From contig JAQXEN010000091.1 in the NCBI GenBank assembly GCA_029250825.1, forward strand, positions 1 to 64,000: a DNA stretch of 64,000 nucleotides. The letters run 5' to 3'. Origin of the DNA: Porticoccaceae bacterium (GTDB lineage: Bacteria > Pseudomonadota > Gammaproteobacteria > Pseudomonadales > Porticoccaceae). The notes beneath the pieces were generated by a model. It searched no databases and was not told where the DNA came from. It saw only the letters and a program-made list of their open reading frames with translations. Each line of letters starts with the position of its first letter. Positions within the stretch are counted from its first letter, which is position 1. The position numbers were made by a program, and so were the translations under genes. Positions 18,223-27,973 of the stretch are shown here, in pieces.

Positions 18223-19401
18223 CTAGGACAGCTTTTGAATAACCCAAGAACCGTCCTGTTCAACTAAGACACGGTCACAATTTAACTCACTGTGGTCAAC
18301 CCGCTGTTCGGCAAAACCCTGCACAACTCGCTCACCCTGACTGCGCAGTGTTTGAATCTGTTCTGCCACTGCTGAGCTGCTACTAAAAGGCACAAAGATG
18401 CCCAACTTAGCAGCCTGTTTAGTGGCGCTTTGACTAACTAGAGATTTGAGGTTGCAGGCAAATCCGGTGGCCGGACGAGGACGGCCAAAGGCTTCGCCTA
18501 CATGGTCGTAGCGTCCGCCATTGCCCAGTGCCTTGCCATAACCCTGCACATAGGCGGCAAATACCACACCAGTGTGATAGTGATAACCAGGCAGCTCACC
18601 CAGATCCAGATAGACGGTGACATTGCGCTGAGCAATCACCGCAACAATTTCTTCGAGCTGGGCCACCGCAGCTAAAACCGCCGCCGGTGCGCCGGCCAAT
18701 TTCTCTCGAGCCGCGGCCAGTACTTCAACGCTGCCAGCTAGACTGGGCAAAACATTTAACCAACCGGCCAGTTGTGGATCGCTGATATTAGATTCAATCC
18801 ACTGCCCCAGTTCTCGAGCAGCTTTGCGCTGCACTAGATCAAATAGCTCAGATTCCCGGTCGGCACTGAGGCCCGCATCAGCCAATAGACCACGGAAGAT
18901 ATCCACATGGCCCAAATCGAGATGCACATTTTCAACACCCGCGCTGCTAATGCTCTCTAATAACAGTTCAATTACTTCGATATCGGCGGCCACTGTGGCC
19001 TCGCCAAATAACTCAACGCCGATAGAGATAGGAGTGCGCGATTCAAGCGGCCCACGGGGGCGGGTGTGTAAGACGGTGCCGGCATAACAGAGTCTGCTGG
19101 GGCCTTCTCGGCGCAGGCTGTGAGCATCCATACGTGCAGTTTGCGGCGTAATATCGGCGCGAATGCCCATCATGCGGCCACTCAACTGGTCGGTAATACG
19201 AAAGGTCATCAGATCTAAATCGGAGCCAGAACCACTGAGTAGCGAATCGGTAAACTCAACCATTGGTGGAATCACCAGATCGTAGCCCCAACAGTTGTAG
19301 AGATCGAGAAGCTGACGGCGCAGATGCTCGACAACCTGAGCGCGCTCTGGAAGCACCTCATCAACACCGTCTGGCAATAACCAACGATCTGCAATTGTCA
19401 T
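18223..19401 (-). CDS. hisZ: ATP phosphoribosyltransferase regulatory subunit
   Basis: HisZ is a histidyl-tRNA-synthetase-like protein without aminoacylating ability that binds the short form of HisG and makes it active and histidine-sensitive. The 392-residue sequence has class II synthetase elements (RADITPQTARMDAH, GNGGRYDHVGEAFGRPRPATG) but lacks the anticodon-binding domain and diverges at the histidine site. Its presence predicts a short HisG elsewhere in the genome. It sits between the DUF2065 gene and purA on the minus strand. Confidence 0.94.
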   Translation of the reverse strand: MTIADRWLLPDGVDEVLPERAQVVEHLRRQLLDLYNCWGYDLVIPPMVEFTDSLLSGSGSDLDLMTFRITDQLSGRMMGIRADITPQTARMDAHSLRREGPSRLCYAGTVLHTRPRGPLESRTPISIGVELFGEATVAADIEVIELLLESISSAGVENVHLDLGHVDIFRGLLADAGLSADRESELFDLVQRKAARELGQWIESNISDPQLAGWLNVLPSLAGSVEVLAAAREKLAGAPAAVLAAVAQLEEIVAVIAQRNVTVYLDLGELPGYHYHTGVVFAAYVQGYGKALGNGGRYDHVGEAFGRPRPATGFACNLKSLVSQSATKQAAKLGIFVPFSSSSAVAEQIQTLRSQGERVVQGFAEQRVDHSELNCDRVLVEQDGSWVIQKLS

Positions 19402-19470
19402 GAATCTTTTTTCAACCTCTAGCTTTAAAATCTGTTTGGCCCATTTTGGGGCCTATAAAGTGCTTTGTAC

Positions 19471-19656
19471 TCAGCGTATAAAGAACAGAGCGACAGCACC
19501 GATGGTCATACTTAAAAGGCCAATACGGCGCATCTTTCGATCATCGACTGTGGCGATTACCTCAACCATGCTGCGCCATCTGGATGGCGACAGGAAAGGC
19601 ATGATGCCCTCTAATACCAACATCAGACAGATTGCGGTGGCTACGTCTTTTAGCAT
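19471..19656 (-). CDS. DUF2065 (YjeT-like) small membrane protein
   Basis: This 61-residue protein has two hydrophobic segments (about residues 5-22 and 42-60) separated by a basic loop containing PSRWRSM and the DDRKMRRIGL stretch. That is the layout of DUF2065/YjeT inner-membrane proteins found between hflC and purA in many proteobacteria. ATG 19656 has a GAG nine bases upstream; GTG 19665 is less likely. Its function is unknown. The hflC terminator lies just upstream, so it probably begins the hisZ-purA unit. Confidence 0.85.
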   Translation of the reverse strand: MLKDVATAICLMLVLEGIMPFLSPSRWRSMVEVIATVDDRKMRRIGLLSMTIGAVALFFIR

Positions 19657-19712
19657 AAGTATCACTCAGCGTAAGTACCAATGCGCTCGATCAACCAGTT
19701 CAAAATCGGCAC

Positions 19713-19737
19713 AAAAAAACCGGGACGTGCCCGGTTT
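19713..19737 (-). terminator. Intrinsic terminator downstream of hflC
   Basis: On the minus strand, AAACCGGG / CCCGGTTT pair around a five-base loop and are followed by a T run. It is about 130 bases past the hflC stop and separates the hfq-hfl unit from the DUF2065-hisZ-purA unit. Confidence 0.88.
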
Positions 19738-19867
19738 CGAGATTTTAGCAAAGTCACCAACAATGTGGCAGGAGTTTTTACGCTAATTAGGCTATCGGGG
19801 GCCAAACAACATTAAATGGCCCTAAATAGCCCAAAAGCATAAACACATCCAACCGGCTCAGAGCCGA

Positions 19868-20737
19868 TTATTTACCGTCTTGATTCTGCAAATACTTAAA
19901 GAAGTCACTGTCCGGCGCCACAAGCATTATGTCGCCCTTATTAGAGAACGAGTTCTTATAAGCATTGAGACTGCGCACAAAGGAGTAAAACTCCGGATCC
20001 TGCTGATAGCTTGTGGCATAAATACCCGCCGCCTCAGCGTCTCCAGCTCCACGCAACTGCTCGGCGTCGCGATAGGCATTGGCCAGTTCAATAGTGCGCT
20101 CGCGATCTGCCGAAGCGCGAATACGCTCAGCTTTTTCCTTACCCGTAGAACGCAGCTCAGTGGCTTCTTTCTCACGCTCAGCAGTCATACGTCTAAATAC
20201 CTGACTGCTCACTTCCTGAGGAAGATCGATTCGCTTAACTCGAACATCGACTACTTCAATACCCAGACTGCCGAGTACCGACTCATTTAGATCAGAGGTG
20301 ATATCTTCCATCAGCGCATCGCGCTCACCAGAGACCACTTCGTGTAACGTGCGCGTACCAAACTGATTTCGCAGCCCGTTGTTAACACGATTGGCCAAAC
20401 GGTTGTGCGCGACGGTTTCAACGCCACCGGTAGCCTTGTAGTAAGTCTCAACATTGGCAATGCGCCACTTAGCGTAGGAGTCAACGATCAGACGCTTCTT
20501 CTCAACAGTGAAGAAACTGGCTGGCTGTGCATCGACAGTCAAAACCCGCGCGTCAAACAGTCGTACATCATCGGCAAACGGCATTTTGACATGCAGGCCA
20601 GGCTGAATATCCGCTTCCACTAAACGTCCAAAGCGCAATTTCACGCCGCGTTCCGTTTCACTCACCACATAGAGTGTGCTGCTGGCCACCATTAACAAAA
20701 CAGCGACGACAATTACAGACTTTAATAAATTGCTCAT
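19868..20737 (-). CDS. hflC: Protease modulator HflC
   Basis: HflC is an SPFH/prohibitin-family protein that forms, with HflK, the large periplasmic cage around the FtsH protease. It has 289 residues. A single N-terminal membrane anchor (about 5-24) is followed by the band-7 domain (ETERGVKLRFGRLVEADIQPG) and a charged helical segment with TAEREKEATELRSTGKEKAE. Its ATG overlaps the hflK stop by four bases (ATGA), so the two are translationally coupled. Confidence 0.97.
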   Translation of the reverse strand: MSNLLKSVIVVAVLLMVASSTLYVVSETERGVKLRFGRLVEADIQPGLHVKMPFADDVRLFDARVLTVDAQPASFFTVEKKRLIVDSYAKWRIANVETYYKATGGVETVAHNRLANRVNNGLRNQFGTRTLHEVVSGERDALMEDITSDLNESVLGSLGIEVVDVRVKRIDLPQEVSSQVFRRMTAEREKEATELRSTGKEKAERIRASADRERTIELANAYRDAEQLRGAGDAEAAGIYATSYQQDPEFYSFVRSLNAYKNSFSNKGDIMLVAPDSDFFKYLQNQDGK

Positions 20738-21864
20738 CGTCTTCTCCCCGCTGATGTCGGCTCTACGTTACGTTGCAACTTCTCAAGAACCTGATTGGTA
20801 ATTCGATCGATCATCTGGCCATTGCCCTCATCGGATCTAAGCTTCGACTGACTGCCCTCTTGGATCAGTTTATCCAGCGGCAGATAGAGCATATTGTTGC
20901 CGCTTTCCGCATCCACCAAGATCTTGGTGCTGTTCATCATCACCTGCTCGACTGCATCTAAGTAGAGACGATCCCGGGTCACTTTTGGCGCTTTGGCATA
21001 TTCGGTGTAGAGGTTTGTAAAGCGCTGAGCTTCACCCTCTGCCTTAGAGACTACCTGAGATTTGTAGGCACCGGCTTCTTCACGCATACGCTGAGCGGCA
21101 CCACGAGCTTCAGGAATAATTCCGTTGGAATAAGACTGGGCTTCGTTGACCAAACGCTCGAGATCTTCTCGTGCCTTGATCACATCATCATAGGCAGACT
21201 TGACCTCATTGGGTGGTCGCGCCTCTTCAATATTGATCTTTACAACATTGATGCCGCTACCATAGGTGTTCAGCAGATCCTGAAGCTTTTGAGCCGTGGA
21301 GATAGCAATCTGTTCACGGCCGGTCGAGATAACACCATCGAGACCGGTGCTGCCGACCACATGGCGCAGGGCGCTGTCAGTGGCGTGTTTGAGACTGGTC
21401 TCTGGATCGCGAATATTGAGCACAAAACCTTTAGCATCATCGATGTTGTACTGAACGGTCAGAGAGATCTCAACAATATTTTCATCCTGAGTCAGCATCA
21501 ATCCCCGCGCCGAGTACTGGCGCTCTTCGGTGACCCGAACGGTGTAAACATTGTCAATTAACTTGGGATTCCACTGCAGACCTGAACCCAGAGTTTCGTG
21601 ATATTTACCAAGACGCAAGACTACTGCCTGCTCTTTTTCATCAACCTGGTAAAAGCCCATCAGTCCCCAGAGGACCAGCAGTACTACAACCACAATTGGG
21701 AGTAAATTTTTGCCATCAGAGGCACCGGATCCATTTGATCCACCACCAAAGCTGCTGAATTTTTTCTTCAGTTGATTGAGCGCTTCATCGAGATCTGGCG
21801 GGCCATCATTACCACGCTTTCCACCCCATGGGTCCTTGCCACCACCCGGTTCATTCCAGGCCAT
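20734..21864 (-). CDS. hflK: Protease modulator HflK
   Basis: HflK is the partner of HflC in controlling FtsH. The 376-residue protein has the typical N-terminal Gly/Pro/Asp-rich cytoplasmic stretch (MAWNEPGGGKDPWGGKRG), one membrane segment at about 52-70, the band-7 domain (VDEKEQAVVLRLGKYHETLG) and a long helical tail. It lies 87 bases after hflX and overlaps hflC, as expected for the conserved hfq-hflX-hflK-hflC order. Confidence 0.97.
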   Translation of the reverse strand: MAWNEPGGGKDPWGGKRGNDGPPDLDEALNQLKKKFSSFGGGSNGSGASDGKNLLPIVVVVLLVLWGLMGFYQVDEKEQAVVLRLGKYHETLGSGLQWNPKLIDNVYTVRVTEERQYSARGLMLTQDENIVEISLTVQYNIDDAKGFVLNIRDPETSLKHATDSALRHVVGSTGLDGVISTGREQIAISTAQKLQDLLNTYGSGINVVKINIEEARPPNEVKSAYDDVIKAREDLERLVNEAQSYSNGIIPEARGAAQRMREEAGAYKSQVVSKAEGEAQRFTNLYTEYAKAPKVTRDRLYLDAVEQVMMNSTKILVDAESGNNMLYLPLDKLIQEGSQSKLRSDEGNGQMIDRITNQVLEKLQRNVEPTSAGRRR

Positions 21865-21950
21865 AATTATTCTCCAATTAAAGTAAATGTCTTACCGGCG
21901 TCTAAACAATTTAGCGCCGGCATAATTCTAAAGCCTTTGGCTTCAACTAG

Positions 21951-23246
21951 CTACAGTGTCACCAAATCGTCTAAGTCCAATCCCGAGGTCTTAATCAAGC
22001 GCAGAAAATCGATTTCTGATAGCTTGACCTCTAGGTTGATCCATCCGTTTTCATCCACCTGCTCATCTAATACGGCTTTGTGACTATAAAGGGATGCACG
22101 CAGTGCACCCTGATCCGGTTTTAGACGCAGGGTTTTGTGAACAAACTGTCCCGGCAAACGCTCGGCCACCGCCTGCAACAGCAGATCTAGGCCTTCATTT
22201 TTCAGTGCTGACAACCACACCGCTACCGGCTGACCCTCGGCATTGCGGTCAATGCGGGCGCTAAAGTCTTCCAGCAGATCTACTTTGTTATAGACCATTA
22301 GGGTCGGCAATTTGTGGGCATCAATTTCTTTCAGCACCTCTTCAACGCGCTTGATATTGGTGGCGCGATCCTCCGCCGCGCCGTCGACCACATGCAAGAG
22401 CAAGGTGGCATTCGCCGCCTCTTCCAAGGTGGCGCGAAAGGCGTCGACTAAACGGTGTGGCAAATGGCTGATAAAACCCACGGTGTCCGCAAACACAACT
22501 TCTCCCTGCTCGGGCACCTCGAGCTTGCGCATGGTGGGATCGAGGGTGGCAAATAATTGGTCCGCGACAAATACATCTGCCTGAGTCAGGTTGTTAAACA
22601 GTGTCGACTTGCCAGCATTGGTATAACCCACCAGTGAAACTGCAGGCACCTCTGCTCGCACTCTGGCACGACGCCCCTGAGCACGTTGCTTGCGCACTTT
22701 TAACAGGCGACCCTGAATCGACTTTATGCGATCGCGAACCATACGGCGATCCGACTCAAGCTGGGTTTCACCTGGACCGCGCATACCGATACCGCCGCGC
22801 TGACGCTCCAAGTGAGTCCAACCGCGAACCAGTCGTGAGGATAGATGTTGTAGTTGCGCCAGTTCGACCTGCAGCTTGCCCTCGTGAGTGCGGGCGCGCT
22901 GGGCAAATATATCGAGAATCAAACCGGTGCGATCGAGCACTCGACACTTGAGTTCGGCTTCAATATTGCGCTCTTGGCTGGGAGAAAGATTGTGGTTAAA
23001 GATAACCAACTCGGCATCGTGGCTGTTGACCGCCGCGGCAATTTCTTCGAGCTTGCCGGTGCCGGCAAATAATTTAGCGTGGGGAGCAGAGCGAGAGCCG
23101 GTGATAAGATCCACCGGATCGCCGCCCGCAGATAATACTAATTCTTCAAACTCCCTCGGATCTTCGGGTTCGGATTCACTCTGCAATTTTAAGTGAACAA
23201 GAATTGCTCGTTCCCCAAATTCGGGTCGTTCGAAAAATAATGACAC
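21951..23246 (-). CDS. hflX: Ribosome-associated GTPase HflX
   Basis: HflX is a GTPase that binds the 50S subunit and splits stalled ribosomes, especially in stress. The 431-residue protein has the HflX N-domain, the linker motif GIGMRGPGETQLE, and GTPase motifs G1 GYTNAGKST, G3 DTVGF and G4 NKVD. The start is GTG 23246, only five bases after the hfq stop, and there is no strong ribosome binding site, so translation is probably coupled to hfq. Confidence 0.96.
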   Translation of the reverse strand: MSLFFERPEFGERAILVHLKLQSESEPEDPREFEELVLSAGGDPVDLITGSRSAPHAKLFAGTGKLEEIAAAVNSHDAELVIFNHNLSPSQERNIEAELKCRVLDRTGLILDIFAQRARTHEGKLQVELAQLQHLSSRLVRGWTHLERQRGGIGMRGPGETQLESDRRMVRDRIKSIQGRLLKVRKQRAQGRRARVRAEVPAVSLVGYTNAGKSTLFNNLTQADVFVADQLFATLDPTMRKLEVPEQGEVVFADTVGFISHLPHRLVDAFRATLEEAANATLLLHVVDGAAEDRATNIKRVEEVLKEIDAHKLPTLMVYNKVDLLEDFSARIDRNAEGQPVAVWLSALKNEGLDLLLQAVAERLPGQFVHKTLRLKPDQGALRASLYSHKAVLDEQVDENGWINLEVKLSEIDFLRLIKTSGLDLDDLVTL

Positions 23247-23251
23247 TCTAA

Positions 23252-23539
23252 TTAATAATCGTCAGCGTAATTTCCGCCATCGTCATCAAAACTTCCCTGA
23301 CCAGGCGATCCCGCCCCACCAGAGGTTGGCAGCTTAACTACGCGCGATGGGACAATTGTTGAAATAGCGTGCTTGTATACCATTTGGCTAACAGTATTTT
23401 TTAGCAGCACTACAAATTGATCAAATGACTCTACCTGTCCCTGTAACTTGATTCCATTAACCAAAAAGATGGAAACTGGGATGCGTTCTTTCCTTAACAC
23501 ATTAAGAAAAGGGTCTTGTAAATTATGCCCTTTTGACAT
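23252..23539 (-). CDS. hfq: RNA chaperone Hfq
   Basis: Hfq is a hexameric Sm-like protein that pairs small RNAs with mRNAs. The 95-residue protein has Sm1 ([20 protein letters not shown]) and Sm2 ([13 protein letters not shown]) motifs, with Q8 and the YKH residues of the proximal U-binding site present. A short acidic Gly/Asp-rich tail follows, like the C-terminal tip known to modulate RNA release. AGGAGA precedes the ATG. A terminator-like hairpin lies between miaA and hfq, implying either partial read-through or a separate promoter. Confidence 0.98.
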   Translation of the reverse strand: MSKGHNLQDPFLNVLRKERIPVSIFLVNGIKLQGQVESFDQFVVLLKNTVSQMVYKHAISTIVPSRVVKLPTSGGAGSPGQGSFDDDGGNYADDY

Positions 23540-23584
23540 TTATACTTCTCCTTATAATTTAAATAAAGCTGCCATTCCAACAGC

Positions 23585-23610
23585 AAAAAGGCAGATCAAA
23601 CTTGATCTGC
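23585..23610 (-). terminator. Terminator or attenuator between miaA and hfq
   Basis: On the minus strand, GCAGATCA pairs with TGATCTGC around a four-base loop, followed by CTTTTTG. It lies 34 bases after the miaA stop and about 45 bases before hfq, so it could lower miaA read-through into hfq. Confidence 0.75.
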
Positions 23611-23643
23611 AACTACATCACTAACATTGACCGCCAACTTCCA

Positions 23644-24633
23644 TTAACTTTCCATGTTGTCACAGTATATGGGCGCTGAAGGCAGTTTTTTCAAGGCCAA
23701 CTGACAAATATTATTCACTGACAGTAGTTCGGTCTCATTATCCACTTCTATTTCGCAACTGGAGGGCCAGTTGCGCAGCCAAGTAATTTGCCTTTTGGCC
23801 AACTGGCGGGTAGCGATAATACCTTTCTCGACCGCCTCATCTAGACTGCACTGTCCCTGTAAGTACTGCCACAACTGACGATAGCCCACTGAACGAATCG
23901 CCGGCAGGTCCTCATGAAGATCGCCGCGCTGAAACAGTGCCCTAACCTCCGTCTCAAACCCCCTATCCATCATCTTGTGAAACCTAGAGTTTATACGATC
24001 GTGGATAAGCTTTCGATTATTTGGCAGCATAGCAATTTGCTTTATCGAGTAGCTTTGGGCAACACCGCCAACATTTGGTTCACGGCGCAGGGTCGACATG
24101 GGCACACCGCTAATTCGATAGACCTCTAGAGCTCGCTGAATACGCTGGGAATGATTGGGGTGCAAACTGGCAGCACTCTCTGGATCCACTGCACGCAACT
24201 GCTCATGCACGGAGGCCCAGCCAAAATCTTCTGCCTGTTTGAGTATCTCCGCGCGAATATCGGCATCCCCTGAAGGCATATCAGACAGCCCTTCAAGCAG
24301 TGCTTTAAAATACAGCATGGTGCCGCCCACCAGCAGCGGGATTTTACCTCTACTACTAATCTCCGCCATCTCCCGGGTGGCATCGGCAATAAAGTCTGCC
24401 GCGGAATAGGTTTCCAGGGGATCGAGAATATCGATCAGGCGATGAGGGGCAGCTTCCAGAGTAGCTTTATCCGGCTTGGCGCTGCCAATATCCAGCTGCC
24501 GATAGATCTGGGCTGAATCCACATTGATCAACTCGACCGGCAGGTGCTGCTGCAAAGCGATGGCCAAATCGGTCTTGCCGCTGGCAGTGGGGCCCATAAC
24601 AAAAATCGCCGGCGGCCGCTCGGTGCTTGCCAA
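23644..24633 (-). CDS. miaA: tRNA dimethylallyltransferase
   Basis: MiaA transfers a dimethylallyl group to N6 of A37 in tRNAs that read U-starting codons. The 329-residue protein has the P-loop [11 protein letters not shown], the DSAQIYR segment with the catalytic Asp, and [13 protein letters not shown] near the end. The start appears to be TTG 24633: it directly follows the mutL stop, and the GAGGG inside the mutL end is ten bases upstream. A downstream ATG (VMGPTAS) would cut into the P-loop strand. Confidence 0.96.
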   Translation of the reverse strand: MASTERPPAIFVMGPTASGKTDLAIALQQHLPVELINVDSAQIYRQLDIGSAKPDKATLEAAPHRLIDILDPLETYSAADFIADATREMAEISSRGKIPLLVGGTMLYFKALLEGLSDMPSGDADIRAEILKQAEDFGWASVHEQLRAVDPESAASLHPNHSQRIQRALEVYRISGVPMSTLRREPNVGGVAQSYSIKQIAMLPNNRKLIHDRINSRFHKMMDRGFETEVRALFQRGDLHEDLPAIRSVGYRQLWQYLQGQCSLDEAVEKGIIATRQLAKRQITWLRNWPSSCEIEVDNETELLSVNNICQLALKKLPSAPIYCDNMES

Positions 24634-24637
24634 AGGA

Positions 24638-26491
24638 TTAACGCCCTCTCAAAAACAGTTTATCCAGTTGATCGAGAGTCAACTGGGACCAGGTGGGTCT
24701 TCCATGGTTGCACTGGCCGCTGCGTTCAGTGGCTTCCATATCCCGTAGCAATGCATTCATTTCGGGGTTGCTTAATTTGCGATTGGCGCGCACTGAGCCG
24801 TGACAGGCCATAGTCGAAAGAATTTCATTGATATGATCCCTGATCCGCTCCGAGTTGCCGTGTTCAAGCAAATCCGAAAGCACATCCCGCAACAGTGCTT
24901 CCACCTCAGAGCCGCGCAATATGGCTGGAATTTCTCTGACGATCACACTCTCCGCCGCGGCCCGCTCGACCACAAAGCCGAGTTTGGTAAACACGTCATT
25001 GTGCTGCTCAGCTGCATCGGCTTCCCGCTGGCTGACGGCAAGACTTTCTGGCACCAATAGGGGCTGAGAGATTAGTCCCTGATCATCAAATGCTCCTTTC
25101 ATGCGCTCATAGGTAATGCGCTCATGAGCGGCGTGCATATCGACAATAATTAAACCCTCGCGGTTCTCGGCGAGAATATAGATACCTTTTAGTTGGGCAA
25201 TTGCGTAGCCCAGAGGCGGGATATCCTGCTGGTCCCCCAAAGTATTATCGGACTCTGGCAGATTGATGCCATTGGTAGAGTAGAGACTCTGGTAATTTTG
25301 CATTGATCCAGCTGAACCCGATGTAGCACCAGATGAACTGCCACCAAAATTAGGCCGCGAGGAAAACTGCATCGCTGGCTGAGACTGCGGTGCCGCCTGC
25401 CAGTCCGGTGAAGGCTGATTGACCATGCCGGGAAACTGTTCGCCGCCTTCAATAAGCTCCCCAGCACTGTTTGACTGCAGATGATCCTGAGGACGGTCTT
25501 CCGCCAGGGCCTTCTTTAAGGTGCTGGAGATAAAGCTGTGAATCGAGCCGCTTTCCCGAAAACGCACTTCGTGCTTGGTGGGGTGCACATTGACATCCAC
25601 ATCCGCCGGGGTGATTTCAAGAAACAGTACAAAAGCCGGATGACGACCATGGTAGAGCACATCCTGATAGGCCTGGCGCACAGCATGGGAAACCACCTTG
25701 TCGCGAATACAGCGGCCATTGACAAAAAAGTGCTGCAGATCCGCCTGGCTTCGGGAGAACGTTGGCAGACCAATCCAACCCCAGAGGCGCAGCCCAGGAC
25801 GGGTATTGTCCACATACAGCGCCTGTTCCATAAAGGTGGTGCCACAGATATCCGCAACCCGCTTTTCCTGTTCCAGCTGGGTCTTGGCCGGGCGCAGACT
25901 GAGCTGTGCGCGCTGGTTGTGACGCAGACTGAAGGCTACATCAAAGCGGCTCAGGGCGAGCTTTTTAATGCTGTCATCGATCCGGTTATATTCGGTTTTT
26001 TCAGTGCGCAGAAATTTACGTCGCGCCGGCGTGTTAAAGAACAGATCACGCACTTCAACGCTGGTACCCTGAGGGTGAGAGGCGGGAGTCACTTCCACCT
26101 GCATATCACGGCCTTCAGAAATTGCTCGCCAGGCACTGCTGCCACCGTTGTTGGAAGTTAAGCTGAGACGCGACACCGAGGCGATACTGGCCAGTGCTTC
26201 GCCACGAAAACCGAGAGTGGCGACGGCCTCGAGATCTTCAAGGTCATCAATTTTACTGGTTGCATGACGACTCAGAGCCAGAGCTAAATCGTCATGGTCA
26301 ATGCCGCCGCCATCATCGCGAATACGGATTAGCTTAACACCGCCCTGCTCAATATCGATCTCGATACTTTGGGCTCCGGCATCGAGGCTATTTTCCACTA
26401 GCTCTTTCAGCACTGAGGCCGGACGTTCCACCACTTCACCGGCGGCAATCTGATTGGCCAGCTGGGGGCTGAGAATTTTGATAACTGACAT
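24638..26491 (-). CDS. mutL: DNA mismatch repair protein MutL
   Basis: MutL links mismatch recognition by MutS to strand removal. The 617-residue protein has the GHKL ATPase motifs: [29 protein letters not shown] and [14 protein letters not shown] Pro/Ser/Gln-rich linker spans about 340-420 and the C-terminal dimerisation domain follows. The endonuclease motif DQHA(X)2E found in non-enteric MutL is not evident; DMHAAHERI occupies the place and keeps only part of it. It is located between the amidase gene and miaA as in Pseudomonas and Escherichia. Confidence 0.97.
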   Translation of the reverse strand: MSVIKILSPQLANQIAAGEVVERPASVLKELVENSLDAGAQSIEIDIEQGGVKLIRIRDDGGGIDHDDLALALSRHATSKIDDLEDLEAVATLGFRGEALASIASVSRLSLTSNNGGSSAWRAISEGRDMQVEVTPASHPQGTSVEVRDLFFNTPARRKFLRTEKTEYNRIDDSIKKLALSRFDVAFSLRHNQRAQLSLRPAKTQLEQEKRVADICGTTFMEQALYVDNTRPGLRLWGWIGLPTFSRSQADLQHFFVNGRCIRDKVVSHAVRQAYQDVLYHGRHPAFVLFLEITPADVDVNVHPTKHEVRFRESGSIHSFISSTLKKALAEDRPQDHLQSNSAGELIEGGEQFPGMVNQPSPDWQAAPQSQPAMQFSSRPNFGGSSSGATSGSAGSMQNYQSLYSTNGINLPESDNTLGDQQDIPPLGYAIAQLKGIYILAENREGLIIVDMHAAHERITYERMKGAFDDQGLISQPLLVPESLAVSQREADAAEQHNDVFTKLGFVVERAAAESVIVREIPAILRGSEVEALLRDVLSDLLEHGNSERIRDHINEILSTMACHGSVRANRKLSNPEMNALLRDMEATERSGQCNHGRPTWSQLTLDQLDKLFLRGR

Positions 26492-26560
26492 ATTCGGCGG
26501 CCTTTTATCGGCGTATTAAAAATCGGATGCTAATTTAAACTGGGGCGATACTCGCGAATA

Positions 26561-27973
26561 TTATCCGGCGGGAATCATTATTTTCTGACCAACTTTAATG
26601 GTGCTGGAACGCATTTTATTATAGCTCAATATACGTTTCACCGAGGTGTTGTAGCGCTGGGCTATACCGGACAATGTATCGCCCCGTGCAATCACATAGC
26701 TGCGGACCTGAGTATTCTTTGCCGCCTTGAGAGCAGTACCCGTTAGTGGATTATCGTGGAAATAATCTGTCAGGCCAGTATATATCGCTTGGGCCATGCG
26801 CTGCTGATAGTTGCCATTACTGAGACGACTTGCCTCAGTGGGGTTGGAGATAAATCCTGTTTCAATCAGCAGCGAGGGAATATCTGGCGATTTAAGCACC
26901 AAAAAACCCGCCTGCTCCACCTTCTTTTTATGCAGTCTCGCCACGCCGCCCATATTTCTCAGCACATAGTCGCCGGCCTCTAAACTGCTCTTAAGAGTAT
27001 TGTTCATAGACAGATCAAGCAACACCTCAACCAGCGCATCATCTTTATCATCAAGACTCATAGACAGAGAGCCGGCACCACCGATCAGGTCGGCGCGGTT
27101 TTCCTTGTTTGCCAAATAGCGGGCGGCCTCACTGGTAGCGCCTCGAGTAGAGAGCGCATAGACAGAGGCACCATTGGCTTTGGGATTGGTGAAAGCATCG
27201 GCGTGAATAGAGAGAAAGAAATCGGCGCGCTTATCATGGGCGATATCGGTGCGCTTGCGATGGGCCAGATAATAGTCTCCGGTGCGCACTAGCTCGCCGG
27301 CAAAATACTTATCCTGATCAAACAGTCGCTCCAGACGCTTAGCAATCTGCAGCGCCACCACTTTTTCACGGATCTTCTTCGGACCTAACGCTCCAGGGTC
27401 TTCACCACCATGACCGGCATCGATAGCAATCACGATCCGACGGTTGTCCACTGGCACCACTTTGCTAACAGTTTTAGTGGCGCGTGCTTTTGTGTCGAAA
27501 ATATCGACAACCAATCGATCGCCATATTGTGCAAGGGCTTTTAGCGTAAAGTGTGTATGTGTCACCGACTCTGTGAGATCAAACACCAATCGCAGATCGG
27601 CAGTGCCGCGCAGGCCTGAACGTATAGCTTTAATCGGTGTAGAGGTCAGATCGAGCTTGTCAAAGCTGGCTTTTAGCGTGCTATTTTTAATGTCGATAAC
27701 CAGTCGATCAGGGGCTTCCAGAATTGAGATCTTGTATTCCACCGGGCCACTGAGATCCAGCACTAGACGCGTATTGTCCGGCGCCCTCCAGAGTCTCACA
27801 CTGTCCACTTCAGCGCTGTAACTGGGGCTGACCCAGAGCATTGTTAAGCAGGCTAAAAGTAGATGGGCTATAAAATAGCCGGCCAGAGCAGTATTTTTAA
27901 CCACTGAAGTTTCTTTAAATACTGAGGCGATTTTAAATACTGAAGCGATTTTAATCTGCACCACTAACTCCAT
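26561..27973 (-). CDS. amiB: N-acetylmuramoyl-L-alanine amidase with AMIN and LysM domains
   Basis: This periplasmic zinc amidase cleaves the peptide stem from septal peptidoglycan during cell separation. It has a signal peptide, an AMIN domain (about 60-150, with RLWRAPDNTRLVLDLSGPVE), an Amidase_3 domain with zinc and catalytic residues in AIDAGHGGEDPGA, SIHADAF and LIETGFISN, and one C-terminal LysM (YVIARGDTLSGIAQRYNTSV). The start is uncertain: ATG 27973 overlaps tsaE, while GTG 27961 has GGAG six bases upstream. The N-terminal region before the hydrophobic stretch is extended by an 18-base tandem repeat (IASVFK-IASVFK-ETSVVK). The symbol amiB follows the mutL-linked gene position. Confidence 0.93.
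   Translation of the reverse strand: MELVVQIKIASVFKIASVFKETSVVKNTALAGYFIAHLLLACLTMLWVSPSYSAEVDSVRLWRAPDNTRLVLDLSGPVEYKISILEAPDRLVIDIKNSTLKASFDKLDLTSTPIKAIRSGLRGTADLRLVFDLTESVTHTHFTLKALAQYGDRLVVDIFDTKARATKTVSKVVPVDNRRIVIAIDAGHGGEDPGALGPKKIREKVVALQIAKRLERLFDQDKYFAGELVRTGDYYLAHRKRTDIAHDKRADFFLSIHADAFTNPKANGASVYALSTRGATSEAARYLANKENRADLIGGAGSLSMSLDDKDDALVEVLLDLSMNNTLKSSLEAGDYVLRNMGGVARLHKKKVEQAGFLVLKSPDIPSLLIETGFISNPTEASRLSNGNYQQRMAQAIYTGLTDYFHDNPLTGTALKAAKNTQVRSYVIARGDTLSGIAQRYNTSVKRILSYNKMRSSTIKVGQKIMIPAG
27897..27950. repeat. Tandem repeat, 18 nt x 3, in the amidase signal region
   Basis: Plus-strand units TTAAATACTGAGGCGATT and TTAAATACTGAAGCGATT are adjacent, and a diverged copy TTAACCACTGAAGTTTCT precedes them. 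The array ends exactly at the tsaE stop codon and encodes the charged n-region of the amidase signal peptide. Confidence 0.9.

Noticed and set aside
25538-26161. 207-codon plus-strand frame opposite mutL
   Set aside because: It overlaps the conserved MutL ATPase region on the other strand and has no recognisable product.
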